Assembly: GCA_016715995.1 (NCBI GenBank) | Contig: JADJXF010000025.1 | Coordinates: 1-64,000 of the forward strand | Direction: 5' to 3' | DNA from: Flavobacteriales bacterium | GTDB taxonomy: Bacteria; Bacteroidota; Bacteroidia; Flavobacteriales_F; PHOS-HE28 | Length of the DNA: 64,000 nt | Shown: one piece after another, positions 1 through 8,369 of the stretch | Layout of the letters: every line of letters starts with the position of its first letter | Numbering within the stretch: position 1 is the stretch's first letter | Translations under genes and position numbers: made by a program | The notes under the pieces: generated by a model | What the model was told of the DNA's origin: nothing | The model's input: the letters and a program-made list of their open reading frames with translations, nothing else | The model's database searches: none

Positions 1-1
1 G

Positions 2-904
2 GTGAACGACCTCACTGACAACCGGACGCTCGCCCACCTCTTCAAGTACGACAGCATTCATGGTGTGTTCAATGGCGATGTGGGTCACGATGAGGAGCAT
101 TTGCATCTGGGCGGGAAGACCATTAGGGCTTTCGCCGAGAAAGACCCTGCCAACCTGCCATGGAAAGCGCTCGGCATCGACGTGGTGATTGAATGCACCG
201 GATTCTTCCTCACGCGTGAATCGGCAGGTCAGCACCTGCTAGCCGGGGCCCGGCGAGTGATTCTCTCAGCACCTGCTAAGGATGCCGATATCCCCAGCGT
301 GGTGATCGGCGTGAATGACGGCATCCTCCAGGGCGATGAGCCGATCATCAGCAATGCGAGCTGCACCACGAATTGCGCGGCGCCGATGATCATGGGCATC
401 CATGAGCTTTGCGGCATCGAGGACGGCTTCATCACCACCGTGCACAGCTACACCGGCGATCAGCGACTGCACGACGCCCCGCACAAGGACCTGCGTCGGG
501 CGCGTGCTGCCGCCGTGAGCATGGTGCCCACCACCACCGGCGCCGCCAAGGCCATCACGCGCATCTTCCCTGAACTCGAGGGACGGCTCGGCGGCGGCGG
601 CATCCGGGTGCCCGTGCCCGATGGCTCCATCACCGACATCACCTGCCGCGTGAAGAATTTGAAGAGCGCCGAGGAAATCAACAACTACTTCCAGTCATTG
701 GCGGGTGGCAGCCTCAAGGGAATCCTGCGCTACACCGCGGACCCCATCGTGAGCGTGGACATCGTCGGCGACCCGCATAGCTGCATTTTCGATGCGCAGC
801 TCACCAGCGTGGTGGGCAACATGGTGAAAGTGATGGGCTGGTACGACAATGAGTACGGGTACAGCTCCAGGTTGGTGGATTTGGTCCTGAAGCTCAAGAA
901 GTAG
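2..904 (+). CDS. gapA: Glyceraldehyde-3-phosphate dehydrogenase, 5'-truncated by the window edge
   Basis: NAD-dependent glycolytic enzyme that oxidises glyceraldehyde 3-phosphate to 1,3-bisphosphoglycerate in the cytoplasm. About 300 residues are visible. The catalytic cysteine lies in ASCTTNCAAP (about residue 121 of the visible part), followed by the conserved VHSYT histidine region, and the C-terminus WYDNEYGYSSR is typical of the family. The family is usually about 335 residues, so roughly 33 N-terminal residues with the Rossmann NGFGRIGR motif lie before base 1. The GTG at base 2 is an internal valine codon, not a start. The TAG stop at 902-904 is entered by a palindromic repeat. The gene is convergent with lpxH. 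Confidence 0.95.
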   Translation: MNDLTDNRTLAHLFKYDSIHGVFNGDVGHDEEHLHLGGKTIRAFAEKDPANLPWKALGIDVVIECTGFFLTRESAGQHLLAGARRVILSAPAKDADIPSVVIGVNDGILQGDEPIISNASCTTNCAAPMIMGIHELCGIEDGFITTVHSYTGDQRLHDAPHKDLRRARAAAVSMVPTTTGAAKAITRIFPELEGRLGGGGIRVPVPDGSITDITCRVKNLKSAEEINNYFQSLAGGSLKGILRYTADPIVSVDIVGDPHSCIFDAQLTSVVGNMVKVMGWYDNEYGYSSRLVDLVLKLKK

Positions 905-960
905 TTGTTGGTTGTCAGTGGTCAGGCAGACTGACAACGGAAAATTGACAACGAACAACT
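903..960. repeat. GTTGTC-type palindromic repeat between gapA and lpxH
   Basis: Imperfect inverted repeat built from GTTGTC-like units: an AGTTGTTGGTTGTCAG arm on the left and a CTGACAAC...GACAACGAACAACT arm on the right. It starts inside the gapA stop codon and fills most of the gap between two convergent genes, so it could also fold as a terminator for either. The same unit family occurs inside lpxK (8681-8750) and allB (49908-49984). Confidence 0.8.
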
Positions 961-965
961 TTGCT

Positions 966-1766
966 TCAAGCAGCTGGCCCCCCTGTGATTCGTACATCCC
1001 CGCTCAGCGGCCCATCGCTCGTGCGCTTCATCAGCTTCAGTTCGTTGCCGTCAAAGGTGGCATAGGTGAACCACGTGATCCAATCGCCGAGGTTGACGTA
1101 CCGCGAGCCGGAGGCGATCTCCATGTCGATGGGCAGATGGCGGTGGCCGAAAACCATGTAGTCGAATCGATCCTTCTTCAGCAGATTGAGACAATACTGA
1201 ACAAGCCATTCCTTGTCTGCGCCAAGCCATTTACGGTCGTTGGCATAGCTCTTCTTCCGGCTGCGTCCGCTCCAGAAGTCGCCAAGCCACAGGCCGAAAT
1301 TGGGGTGTATACGTGCGAAGAGCCATTGGCACACCGGGTTGCGGAAGACCTGCTTGATGAACTTGTAGCCGTGATCGCCTGGGCCGAGGCCATCGCCGTG
1401 GCCGATGTAGAAGCGCTTGCCCGCGATCTCGCGCACCACTGGCTCGCGATGCACGAGCACCCCGGTCTCATTGGGCACGTAATCGAAGATCCACATGTCG
1501 TGGTTGCCGATGAAGACGTGCACCGGGATGCCCTTGTCGGTCAGTTCAGCAAGCTTGCCGAGCAACCGCACGTGCCCCCGTGGCACGGCACGTCGGTACT
1601 CGAACCAGAAATCGAAGAGGTCGCCAAGCAGGATGATCTCCTCCGCATCCTTGGCAGCTTCGTCCAGGAAGGCGCAGATGCGCCTCTCCCGCACCAGGCT
1701 GCTCACCGCATCGGGCACACCCAAGTGGAAGTCGCTGAGGAAGTGGATGCGTTTGCCGGGCTGCAT
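966..1766 (-). CDS. lpxH: UDP-2,3-diacylglucosamine diphosphatase family metallophosphoesterase
   Basis: Predicted to hydrolyse UDP-2,3-diacylglucosamine to lipid X in lipid A synthesis at the inner membrane surface. The 266-residue protein has the calcineurin-like metal motifs in order: DFHLG (D12, H14), GDLFDFW (D49), GNHD (N88, H89), GHGD (H123) and a C-terminal GHRH. Length fits the LpxH family. It is the last gene of a minus-strand run that begins with lpxK, another lipid A gene, which supports the lipid A assignment over a generic phosphoesterase. The start lies 24 bases after the stop of the M1 peptidase gene. Confidence 0.85.
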   Translation of the reverse strand: MQPGKRIHFLSDFHLGVPDAVSSLVRERRICAFLDEAAKDAEEIILLGDLFDFWFEYRRAVPRGHVRLLGKLAELTDKGIPVHVFIGNHDMWIFDYVPNETGVLVHREPVVREIAGKRFYIGHGDGLGPGDHGYKFIKQVFRNPVCQWLFARIHPNFGLWLGDFWSGRSRKKSYANDRKWLGADKEWLVQYCLNLLKKDRFDYMVFGHRHLPIDMEIASGSRYVNLGDWITWFTYATFDGNELKLMKRTSDGPLSGDVRITGGPAA

Positions 1767-1790
1767 GCGTGCGAAGGTCGTTCACCCCGA

Positions 1791-4700
1791 TCAAGGGCGT
1801 ATGCTGCGGATGATCCGGGTGGGGTCGAGCTTCTCCAGTGCGAAAACGAAGCGGATCCGGTCGCCAATGTCGCGCCCCAGGAATTCCTCCTCATCGCGGA
1901 TCCTCTCGGAAACGTAGAGCGGCACCCACACCTCCAGCACATCCTTCACGACCTGTATGCCGATGCCCGCCTCCACATACGTTGCCGAGCTCGTGCTCTT
2001 GCCGTCCTGCGCAACGGTGGTGATGGGCACCCAGCCGGCAGTGGCGAATGCCGCCAAGGGCAGCTTGAAGGGGAAATCCAGCTCCAAACCCAACGAAGCG
2101 ATCCACGAGTCGCTGCCGCCTTGAAGGAAAGGTGTCTTGAAAGCACCCTGCTGCCTGCTGAACTGCCGACTGAGGAAGCGGTCATTGGCGCCGCGTTCGA
2201 AGTAGGCGTGATCGTAGAGCATGTCCTCCGGACCCCAGGTGAGGCCCCAGGCTTCGAGGCTGGAAGCGAGGGGGCCATCCGTATGGAGATAGGAGCCCGC
2301 AAAGACGCGTAAGCGCAACTGCTTGCCGTGCTCATTGTATGCGAAGCCCTGCCTGGCCTCCAGTGAGCCGCGTATCCAGCCCTCCGCTGCCGTGACCGAG
2401 GTGCTGACGCTGGTCGGGTGCAGCTTGCGCGTATCCTCCATCACGTGACTGATCTCCAAATAGTCGCGTGATTCCCGGAAGCGGTACAGCACGTCCCCAT
2501 CCCGGGTCACTTCGCTGGTGTTGTAGATCCTCACCCCTCTCAGGTTCACCGTGTGCGCCCATGGCCGCGCCAGCGGTTCGCGTTTCAGGTCGAACCGGAT
2601 TGACGGCGAGAGCTTGTCGTACCACGCCATCGCATCGTGGTCGTGGAAGGTGCCCGATGTCCGCGCGTTGAAACCGAGGTGGATGTTCTGGAACACGCGG
2701 CTGCGCATGCGGTCGAAATGATGCTCGATGCGCGCCGCACCCACGATGCGGTCGCTGCCGAATGCATAGAGCGGGGCCACCACCCATTCGGTACGCTGGC
2801 TAGGAAACGAGGTGTTGCGCAAGGCCAGGCCCGCCTGCCAGCCATCGTGCCCGTTCCAAGCGGGCAGGAGCGTGTAGTAGATGCTGCGACGGTCGTTTCG
2901 CTCGAGGCCCAGCATCGATTCGAACTTGAGCAGTGCCCAACGCTTGAAGAGGCCATGCGCGCGCACCTCATTGTTTCGGCGGTCGATGTCGAGCGTACGG
3001 TTGCCGGCGTCGATACGGATGCGGTCGGCGTTTGGCCAGGGGAGGTATTCCTTCTTTTTGACACCATGTTGATTGGTCTGTAACCAGATGGTTCCAAGAC
3101 TGTCGGTGCCTTGATATCCGGTGACAGGAAAGGGAATCGGCCAAGGGGAGGGAATCGTTCTCCACGGAGCGACACGGATCTTCGGGGCTTTGCTTCTGAA
3201 AACCAGGCTACTTGCCAGCCAGTCTAAGTCAGGAGATGTCTCACTGCGCCACACATGAGTTTGGGATTTGGCAGCGCGCAACTTCTCAGCTTTCACGTCC
3301 AATTTCTCATCCGTCTTTAGTAGCCCTTCGAACACCCAACTCAGATTCTTCCCGCTCTCCCGCTCGAACACTTTCTTCATGTCCTCTGGCCGCGGGTGCT
3401 TGAACTTCCATTCTTCAAAGTAGGCCTGCATGCACTTGTCCATGGTCTCTTCGCCCAGATAGGCCATGAGGTGGTCCATGATCAGTGCTGTCTTCATGTA
3501 CACCATGGTGCCATAGTTCAGTGTGGTGTAGTCGTCACTAGTGAGCGCGAGGGGCTGGTCCAGGTTGCGGCGGGCGTTGAGGCGATAGGCCATCTCGCTC
3601 TGGTAGCGGTGCGCATCGGTGATGCCTTCGGCGAGCTTCTTCAGGCCCGGCAAATCGATGCTCAGCCCGCTATTCGGATAGCGCTCGCGCATGTAGCGCA
3701 GTTCCACGAAGCTGTTAATGCCTTCATCCATCCACGCATGATCGCGCTCGTTGCTTCCGAGGATACCGTAGAACCAGTTGTGCCCCACTTCGTGCGCGAT
3801 CACATTGTCCAGGCTCTCCTTGTCGCCCATGTTGCCAATGACCGTGATCATCGGGTACTCCATGCCGCCACCGGCGCTGATGGTGCCGTCGATGGCGGTA
3901 CACGCATCGTAGGGGTAATCGCTCACCCATTGGCTGTAAAGACGGACGCTCTCGTTCACGTAGGTGATGGCATCACTCCAGAGCAGCGCATTCTTCGGGG
4001 TGAACATCACCCAGGTCGAAACGGTACGGCCGGACCTCGGCAACGTCACGCTCCCTTTCCTCACGATGAACCGCTTGTCCGCGAACCAAGCGAAGTCATG
4101 CACGCGGTCCTGCGTGTATCGGATGGTCTTGGTGACCGCCGATGTGGAAGGGAACCCGTTCGACTCCTTGGTGCCATGTGCGCCCAGCGGAAGCCGTGCA
4201 CGCTCCTCGAGGAAGGCTGATTCCTCCGATGTCTGGAGCACACCCGTTGCTCCAACCACGTAGTTCTCCGGCAAGGTGATGGTGACATCGAAGCTCCCGA
4301 ACTCACTGTAGAACTCGCCCAACGTGAGGTATGGCATCGCATGCCATCCGCTGCGGTCGTACACGGCCGGCTTCGGGTACCACTGGGTGATGTAGTAGGC
4401 CTGCTTGCTGTGCCCGAGGCGCGAGAAACGGCCATCAGGAATCCTCACTCGGAAGGGCGTGCTGAGGGTAACGGACCGACCCGACTGCACCGGGGTCGGC
4501 AGCTTCACCCAGCCGATGTCCGCATGACGCGCGTGATAGCCCCAAGCGGCTTTCGCGCCATCCACGCTGAAATCAAGGCTGTCGATCCAGCCGCGGTCCT
4601 GCTCTGGCGCGAAATGCAGCGATAGGTCACCCATACGGTCCATCTGCTCGCAGAGCGCGGTGGTCCGATCGCGGTAAGCGTTCGGCCACAAGTGGATCCA

Positions 4701-4901
4701 GATGGTATCGAGCGCGACGGGCGCACGGTTCGTGTACCGGAACGACTCCTGCGCGTGGAGCTCATGCCGCTCGTCATCGAGCCGCACGTTGATGGAGTAA
4801 TCCACCTGCTGCTGGAAATACTCCTGTGCAGTGAGCGCTGAAGGCAAGCACAAGATGATCGGGACGAGCCGGTTCAGGACCATGAGACGAAGATGCCCCA
4901 A
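1791..4901 (-). CDS. M1-family zinc metallopeptidase with a C-terminal beta-barrel-like region
   Basis: Exported 1036-residue protein. A signal peptide ends near SALTAQ (residue 26). The N-terminal half is a gluzincin aminopeptidase-type domain: a GGMEYP exopeptidase-like motif (346-350) and zinc site H370-E371-xx-H374 with E393 nineteen residues after the last histidine, the M1 pattern HExxH-x18-E. Roughly 450 residues after the peptidase domain are rich in alternating hydrophobic/polar segments with Trp, Tyr and Arg, as in outer-membrane beta-barrels, and the protein ends in a polar tail. I infer an outer-membrane-associated peptidase; the substrate is unknown. A later in-frame ATG (MVLNRL) could be the true start. 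It follows the TlpA-like gene by 16 bases. Confidence 0.8.
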   Translation of the reverse strand: MGHLRLMVLNRLVPIILCLPSALTAQEYFQQQVDYSINVRLDDERHELHAQESFRYTNRAPVALDTIWIHLWPNAYRDRTTALCEQMDRMGDLSLHFAPEQDRGWIDSLDFSVDGAKAAWGYHARHADIGWVKLPTPVQSGRSVTLSTPFRVRIPDGRFSRLGHSKQAYYITQWYPKPAVYDRSGWHAMPYLTLGEFYSEFGSFDVTITLPENYVVGATGVLQTSEESAFLEERARLPLGAHGTKESNGFPSTSAVTKTIRYTQDRVHDFAWFADKRFIVRKGSVTLPRSGRTVSTWVMFTPKNALLWSDAITYVNESVRLYSQWVSDYPYDACTAIDGTISAGGGMEYPMITVIGNMGDKESLDNVIAHEVGHNWFYGILGSNERDHAWMDEGINSFVELRYMRERYPNSGLSIDLPGLKKLAEGITDAHRYQSEMAYRLNARRNLDQPLALTSDDYTTLNYGTMVYMKTALIMDHLMAYLGEETMDKCMQAYFEEWKFKHPRPEDMKKVFERESGKNLSWVFEGLLKTDEKLDVKAEKLRAAKSQTHVWRSETSPDLDWLASSLVFRSKAPKIRVAPWRTIPSPWPIPFPVTGYQGTDSLGTIWLQTNQHGVKKKEYLPWPNADRIRIDAGNRTLDIDRRNNEVRAHGLFKRWALLKFESMLGLERNDRRSIYYTLLPAWNGHDGWQAGLALRNTSFPSQRTEWVVAPLYAFGSDRIVGAARIEHHFDRMRSRVFQNIHLGFNARTSGTFHDHDAMAWYDKLSPSIRFDLKREPLARPWAHTVNLRGVRIYNTSEVTRDGDVLYRFRESRDYLEISHVMEDTRKLHPTSVSTSVTAAEGWIRGSLEARQGFAYNEHGKQLRLRVFAGSYLHTDGPLASSLEAWGLTWGPEDMLYDHAYFERGANDRFLSRQFSRQQGAFKTPFLQGGSDSWIASLGLELDFPFKLPLAAFATAGWVPITTVAQDGKSTSSATYVEAGIGIQVVKDVLEVWVPLYVSERIRDEEEFLGRDIGDRIRFVFALEKLDPTRIIRSIRP

Positions 4902-4917
4902 GAACGGCGACCGGGGC

Positions 4918-6057
4918 CTAACCGCCCAGCAGCGCGGCCAGCTTGGCCTCCAGGTCGTTCCCGCGCAGGCCTTTCTCGAGCACCTTGCCTTCCCGGTCCA
5001 ACAGCACCGTGTAGGGGATGCTGCTCACGCCATACTCCTGCGCGGCCGCGTTGTTCCAGAACCCAAGGTCGCTCACGTGCTTCCACGGCAGGCCATCGGC
5101 CTTGATCGCTTCCACCCAGGCCGTATGGTCGCGGTCCAGGCTCACGCCGAGGATCTCGAAGCCTTTCTTGTGGAAGCGGTCATAGACGCGCTTCACGTTC
5201 GGGTTCTCGATCCGGCAGGGTCGGCACCAACTGGCCCAGAAATCCACAAGGACCACCTTGCCGCGCAACTGACTCAGGGCGTATGTGCCGCCTTCCGGGG
5301 TGGTCTGCCGGATCTCCGGCGCCACGCTGCCCACAGGCAGGAGATTGCTCATGCGCTTCATCTCCTCCTCTTGGGCCTTTATCATGACCATCTCCTGCTC
5401 GTAGCGGTCCACCTGCTCGCGGAAACTGGTGAAGAAGCCCGACTGCGGCATGCTCTTGCGCAACGCGTCGCGCACCTGCTTGAACAGCTCGAACTCCTCC
5501 TGCATGTTGAGCCGGCTGAGCACGCTGATCGCCAGCGGCGAGCCCGTATGTTCCTGTACGAAGCGCTTACAGCTCTGGTAATAGGCCGTGTTCGTGATGT
5601 TCAGCTCGTCCATGTTGGCCTGGTTCGTAGGATCGGATGCCAAGGCCTCACGTAGCGCTGCCACTTTCTGCTCGTAGCCTCGCGACTCCTCTTGGAAGCG
5701 GCGCATGGCATCGCTGTGCGCGGAGCCCTCGATCCGCTTGGGCTCCTGCAGCGCACCGCCCTGTGCCTCCACGGTGAGGCTCTCGGTGCTGTCGAGCACC
5801 ACGACGAGTTGCTCATTACCCACAGCGATCCGATAGAAGTCCAACGGCATGGGTGGAATCTTGATGACGCCCTTGCCATCACCGTTGAGCTTCACAGAAT
5901 CCACGTGGTACGGCCGTCCGTTCATGAAGCGGTCGAAATAGGCCATCTGGTCGCCAGCGCCCTCCACGCTCAGCGTGATGGTGCGGCTGGATCCGCCGCC
6001 CTGGCATGAAACCAGGACGAATGCGGTGATTGCGGAGAGGAGCTTGTTGAGCGTCAT
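4918..6057 (-). CDS. TlpA/ResA-like thioredoxin lipoprotein
   Basis: Periplasm-facing thiol-disulfide oxidoreductase of the AhpC/TSA-thioredoxin type common in Bacteroidota. The 379 residues begin with a lipoprotein signal (lipobox VLVSC, C18). Residues 25-110 resemble the DUF4369 N-terminal domain seen on such proteins. A helical linker (about 115-235) follows, then a thioredoxin fold with active site W277-C278-R-P-C281 and a cis-proline loop SSIPYTV. The client protein is unknown. It sits 6 bases downstream of gatB and 16 bases upstream of the M1 peptidase gene, so co-transcription is likely. Confidence 0.88.
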   Translation of the reverse strand: MTLNKLLSAITAFVLVSCQGGGSSRTITLSVEGAGDQMAYFDRFMNGRPYHVDSVKLNGDGKGVIKIPPMPLDFYRIAVGNEQLVVVLDSTESLTVEAQGGALQEPKRIEGSAHSDAMRRFQEESRGYEQKVAALREALASDPTNQANMDELNITNTAYYQSCKRFVQEHTGSPLAISVLSRLNMQEEFELFKQVRDALRKSMPQSGFFTSFREQVDRYEQEMVMIKAQEEEMKRMSNLLPVGSVAPEIRQTTPEGGTYALSQLRGKVVLVDFWASWCRPCRIENPNVKRVYDRFHKKGFEILGVSLDRDHTAWVEAIKADGLPWKHVSDLGFWNNAAAQEYGVSSIPYTVLLDREGKVLEKGLRGNDLEAKLAALLGG

Positions 6058-6063
6058 GGTGCT

Positions 6064-7555
6064 TTAATCTTGTTCAAGTATTTGGCGCACCACGTCGCTG
6101 GCGCGCTTGGGGTCGGCCTTGCCCTTAGTGCCTTTCATCACTTCGCCCATGAAGAGGCCGAGCAAGCCCTTTTGACCGCCGCGGTATGCGGCCACCTTGT
6201 CCGGGTACTTCGCCATCGCCTCGCGGGTGAGCGCTTCAATCACATCCTCTTTGATGCCCTGGACAAGGTCGTGCTTCACGGCAAGCTGATCGGCGGTGCT
6301 GGCGTTGTCCTCGAGCATCAGCGGGAAGAGCTTCTGGCTGGCGATGGTGTGGCTGACCTTTCCGGAATCAATGAGCCCGACGAGGCCCGCGAGCCGTTCG
6401 GCGCTAATGGGGAACTGGTCCATGGTGAGGCCGCGCTCGTTCACCCAGCCGCGCACATCGCCCATGACCCAGTTGGCGGCGCCCTTGTAGTTCGCGGTCT
6501 TCGCGATTACCGCTTCGTAGTAAAGCGCAGTGCCCTTGTCGTCGGTGAGGATCGCCGCGTCGTAGTCGCTCAGCCCCAACGTCGACACGTATTTCTCACG
6601 CAGCTCGCGAGGCAGCGGTGGCATCGCTTTCCGGATGGCCTCCTTCATGGCCTCGCTCACGGTGATGGGCTGCAGATCCGGCTCGGGGAAATAGCGGTAG
6701 TCGTGCGCCAATTCCTTGCTCCGCATGCCGATGGTGCTGCCCTTCGATGCATCGAAGGTGCGCGTCTCCATGTGAATCGTGCCGCCCGCATCCAGGATCT
6801 CGCTCTGGCGCTGCGCCTCGAACTCGATGGCCCGCACCACATTCCGGAAGCTGTTCATGTTCTTCACCTCGCAGCGCGTGCCGAATTCCTTTGCCCGTTT
6901 CAAGCGCAAGCTGATGTTGGCATCGCAGCGCAAGCTGCCCTCCTCCATATTGCCATCGCAGATGTCGAGGTAACGCACCAGGCGTCGGATTTCCACTAGG
7001 TAATCATAGGCCTCTTGACCGCTGCGGATGTCGGGCCTCGCTCACGATCTCCACCAACGGCACGCCCGCTCGATTCAGGTCAACCAGCGTGTTGAACGGA
7101 TCCACATCGTGGATGCTTTTGCCGGCATCCTCCTCCATGTGGATCCGCGTGATGCCAATCCTCTTCTCGCCACCATCACCGGGAATCAACACCTGACCCT
7201 TGGTGCAAATTGGTGTTTGATCCTGCGTGATCTGGTATCCCTTGGGCAGATCGGGGTAGAAATAATTCTTGCGCGCATAGTGCATACGCGGCGCAATGGT
7301 GCAGTTCGTTGCCAAGCCCATACGCACGGCCAGTTCAACAACTTTCTTATTCGCCACCGGCAATGTTCCGGGATGGCCCAGGGTCACCACGCTCACGTTC
7401 GTGTTCGGGTGGTCGCCATAAGCGTTGGGATCGCTGCTATATGCTTTGCTCCTGGTGATGAGCTGGGCGTGCACCTCCAGGCCCACGACGAGCTCGTACT
7501 TCCCGCTCCAATGCGGAGCGCCCGTGCCGGTCACCGCTTCCTTCGTCGCGCTCAT
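6064..7555 (-). CDS. gatB: Aspartyl/glutamyl-tRNA amidotransferase subunit B, interrupted by a +1 frameshift
   Basis: GatB transfers ammonia to misacylated Glu-tRNA(Gln) or Asp-tRNA(Asn) within the GatCAB complex. The first reading frame (from 7555) carries GLEVHAQL and the YFYPDLPKGYQITQ motif and then runs out of frame after VPLVEIVSE. The rest (NMEEGSLRCDANISLR, the cradle domain and the YqeY-like tail to the stop at 6064) continues in another frame. Removing one of the two C bases at 7036/7037 (GG on the coding strand) restores the family sequence EPDIRSGQEAYDYL across the junction. This looks like a single-base sequencing insertion rather than a dead gene, since everything else is intact. 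Joined length is about 496 codons, normal for GatB. Confidence 0.9.
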
Positions 7556-7556
7556 C

Positions 7557-8369
7557 TCAGCAGCTGGCGATCAATTCCTTCATGATGTGCGTGAGCTTGG
7601 GCTCGGCCTTCTCGGCCACGCGCTGCACCATCTCGTGCGTGGTCTTCTCGATGCGGCCTTTCACGCCCATATCGGTGATCACGCTCATGGCGAAGCACGG
7701 CAGGCCTAGGTGCCGTGCGGCAATCACCTCGGGCACGGTGCTCATGCCCACCGCGTCTCCGCCGATCACGCGCACATAGTGGTACTCGGCGGGGGTCTCC
7801 AGCGTCGGCCCCGTAAGGCCCACGTAGCAACCCTCCTGAAGGGTGATCCCGTTCCGATTCGCAATCCCCTTCGCTTTCCCTATCAGCGCATGGTCGTATG
7901 GTTCGCTCATGTCCGGGAAGCGCGGGCCGAGTTCATCGATGTTCCGTCCGATGAGCGGATTCGGAAACAGACAGATGTGATCGTTCAGGATCATCAGGTC
8001 GCCGGTCTCAAAGGCCGGGTTCACGCCGCCGCAAGCATTGCTCACAAAGAGCCGATGGATGCCGAGGAACTTGAAGACGCGCACGGGGAGCACCACCTCA
8101 TCCATGGTCCAGCCCTCGTAGAAATGGAAGCGGCCCTGCATGGCCACCACCGGCTTGCCGGACAGGTTTCCGAACAGCAGTTTCCCCGGATGCCCCTGCA
8201 CCGTGCTCACCGGGAATTCGGGAATCTCGCCATAGGGGATCGTGTACTTCACGTCAATCTCCTTGCCCAGGCCGCTGAGTCCGGTGCCGAGGATGATGCC
8301 GGTCTCGGGCACGAATCCGCCGGTTACCTTCTTCAGGTGCTCAGCGATGCGCTGGATGCGTTGCAACAT
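7557..8369 (-). CDS. punA: Purine-nucleoside phosphorylase
   Basis: Cytoplasmic trimeric-type PNP (270 residues) that splits inosine or guanosine with phosphate to free base and ribose 1-phosphate. Visible signatures: the GTGLSGLG phosphate loop, GRFHFYEGW, NACGG, the base-binding ETPAEYHY region, and VGMSTVPE. Length matches the low-molecular-mass trimeric family. The start overlaps the end of lpxK by 29 bases and the stop lies one base before the gatB start, so it is translated as part of that run. It could feed guanine and hypoxanthine to the purine catabolic cluster at 40-53 kb. Confidence 0.93.
   Translation of the reverse strand: MLQRIQRIAEHLKKVTGGFVPETGIILGTGLSGLGKEIDVKYTIPYGEIPEFPVSTVQGHPGKLLFGNLSGKPVVAMQGRFHFYEGWTMDEVVLPVRVFKFLGIHRLFVSNACGGVNPAFETGDLMILNDHICLFPNPLIGRNIDELGPRFPDMSEPYDHALIGKAKGIANRNGITLQEGCYVGLTGPTLETPAEYHYVRVIGGDAVGMSTVPEVIAARHLGLPCFAMSVITDMGVKGRIEKTTHEMVQRVAEKAEPKLTHIMKELIASC

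Noticed and set aside
912..2312. A 466-codon plus-strand frame
   Set aside because: Antisense to lpxH and the M1 peptidase; begins inside the gapA-end repeat.
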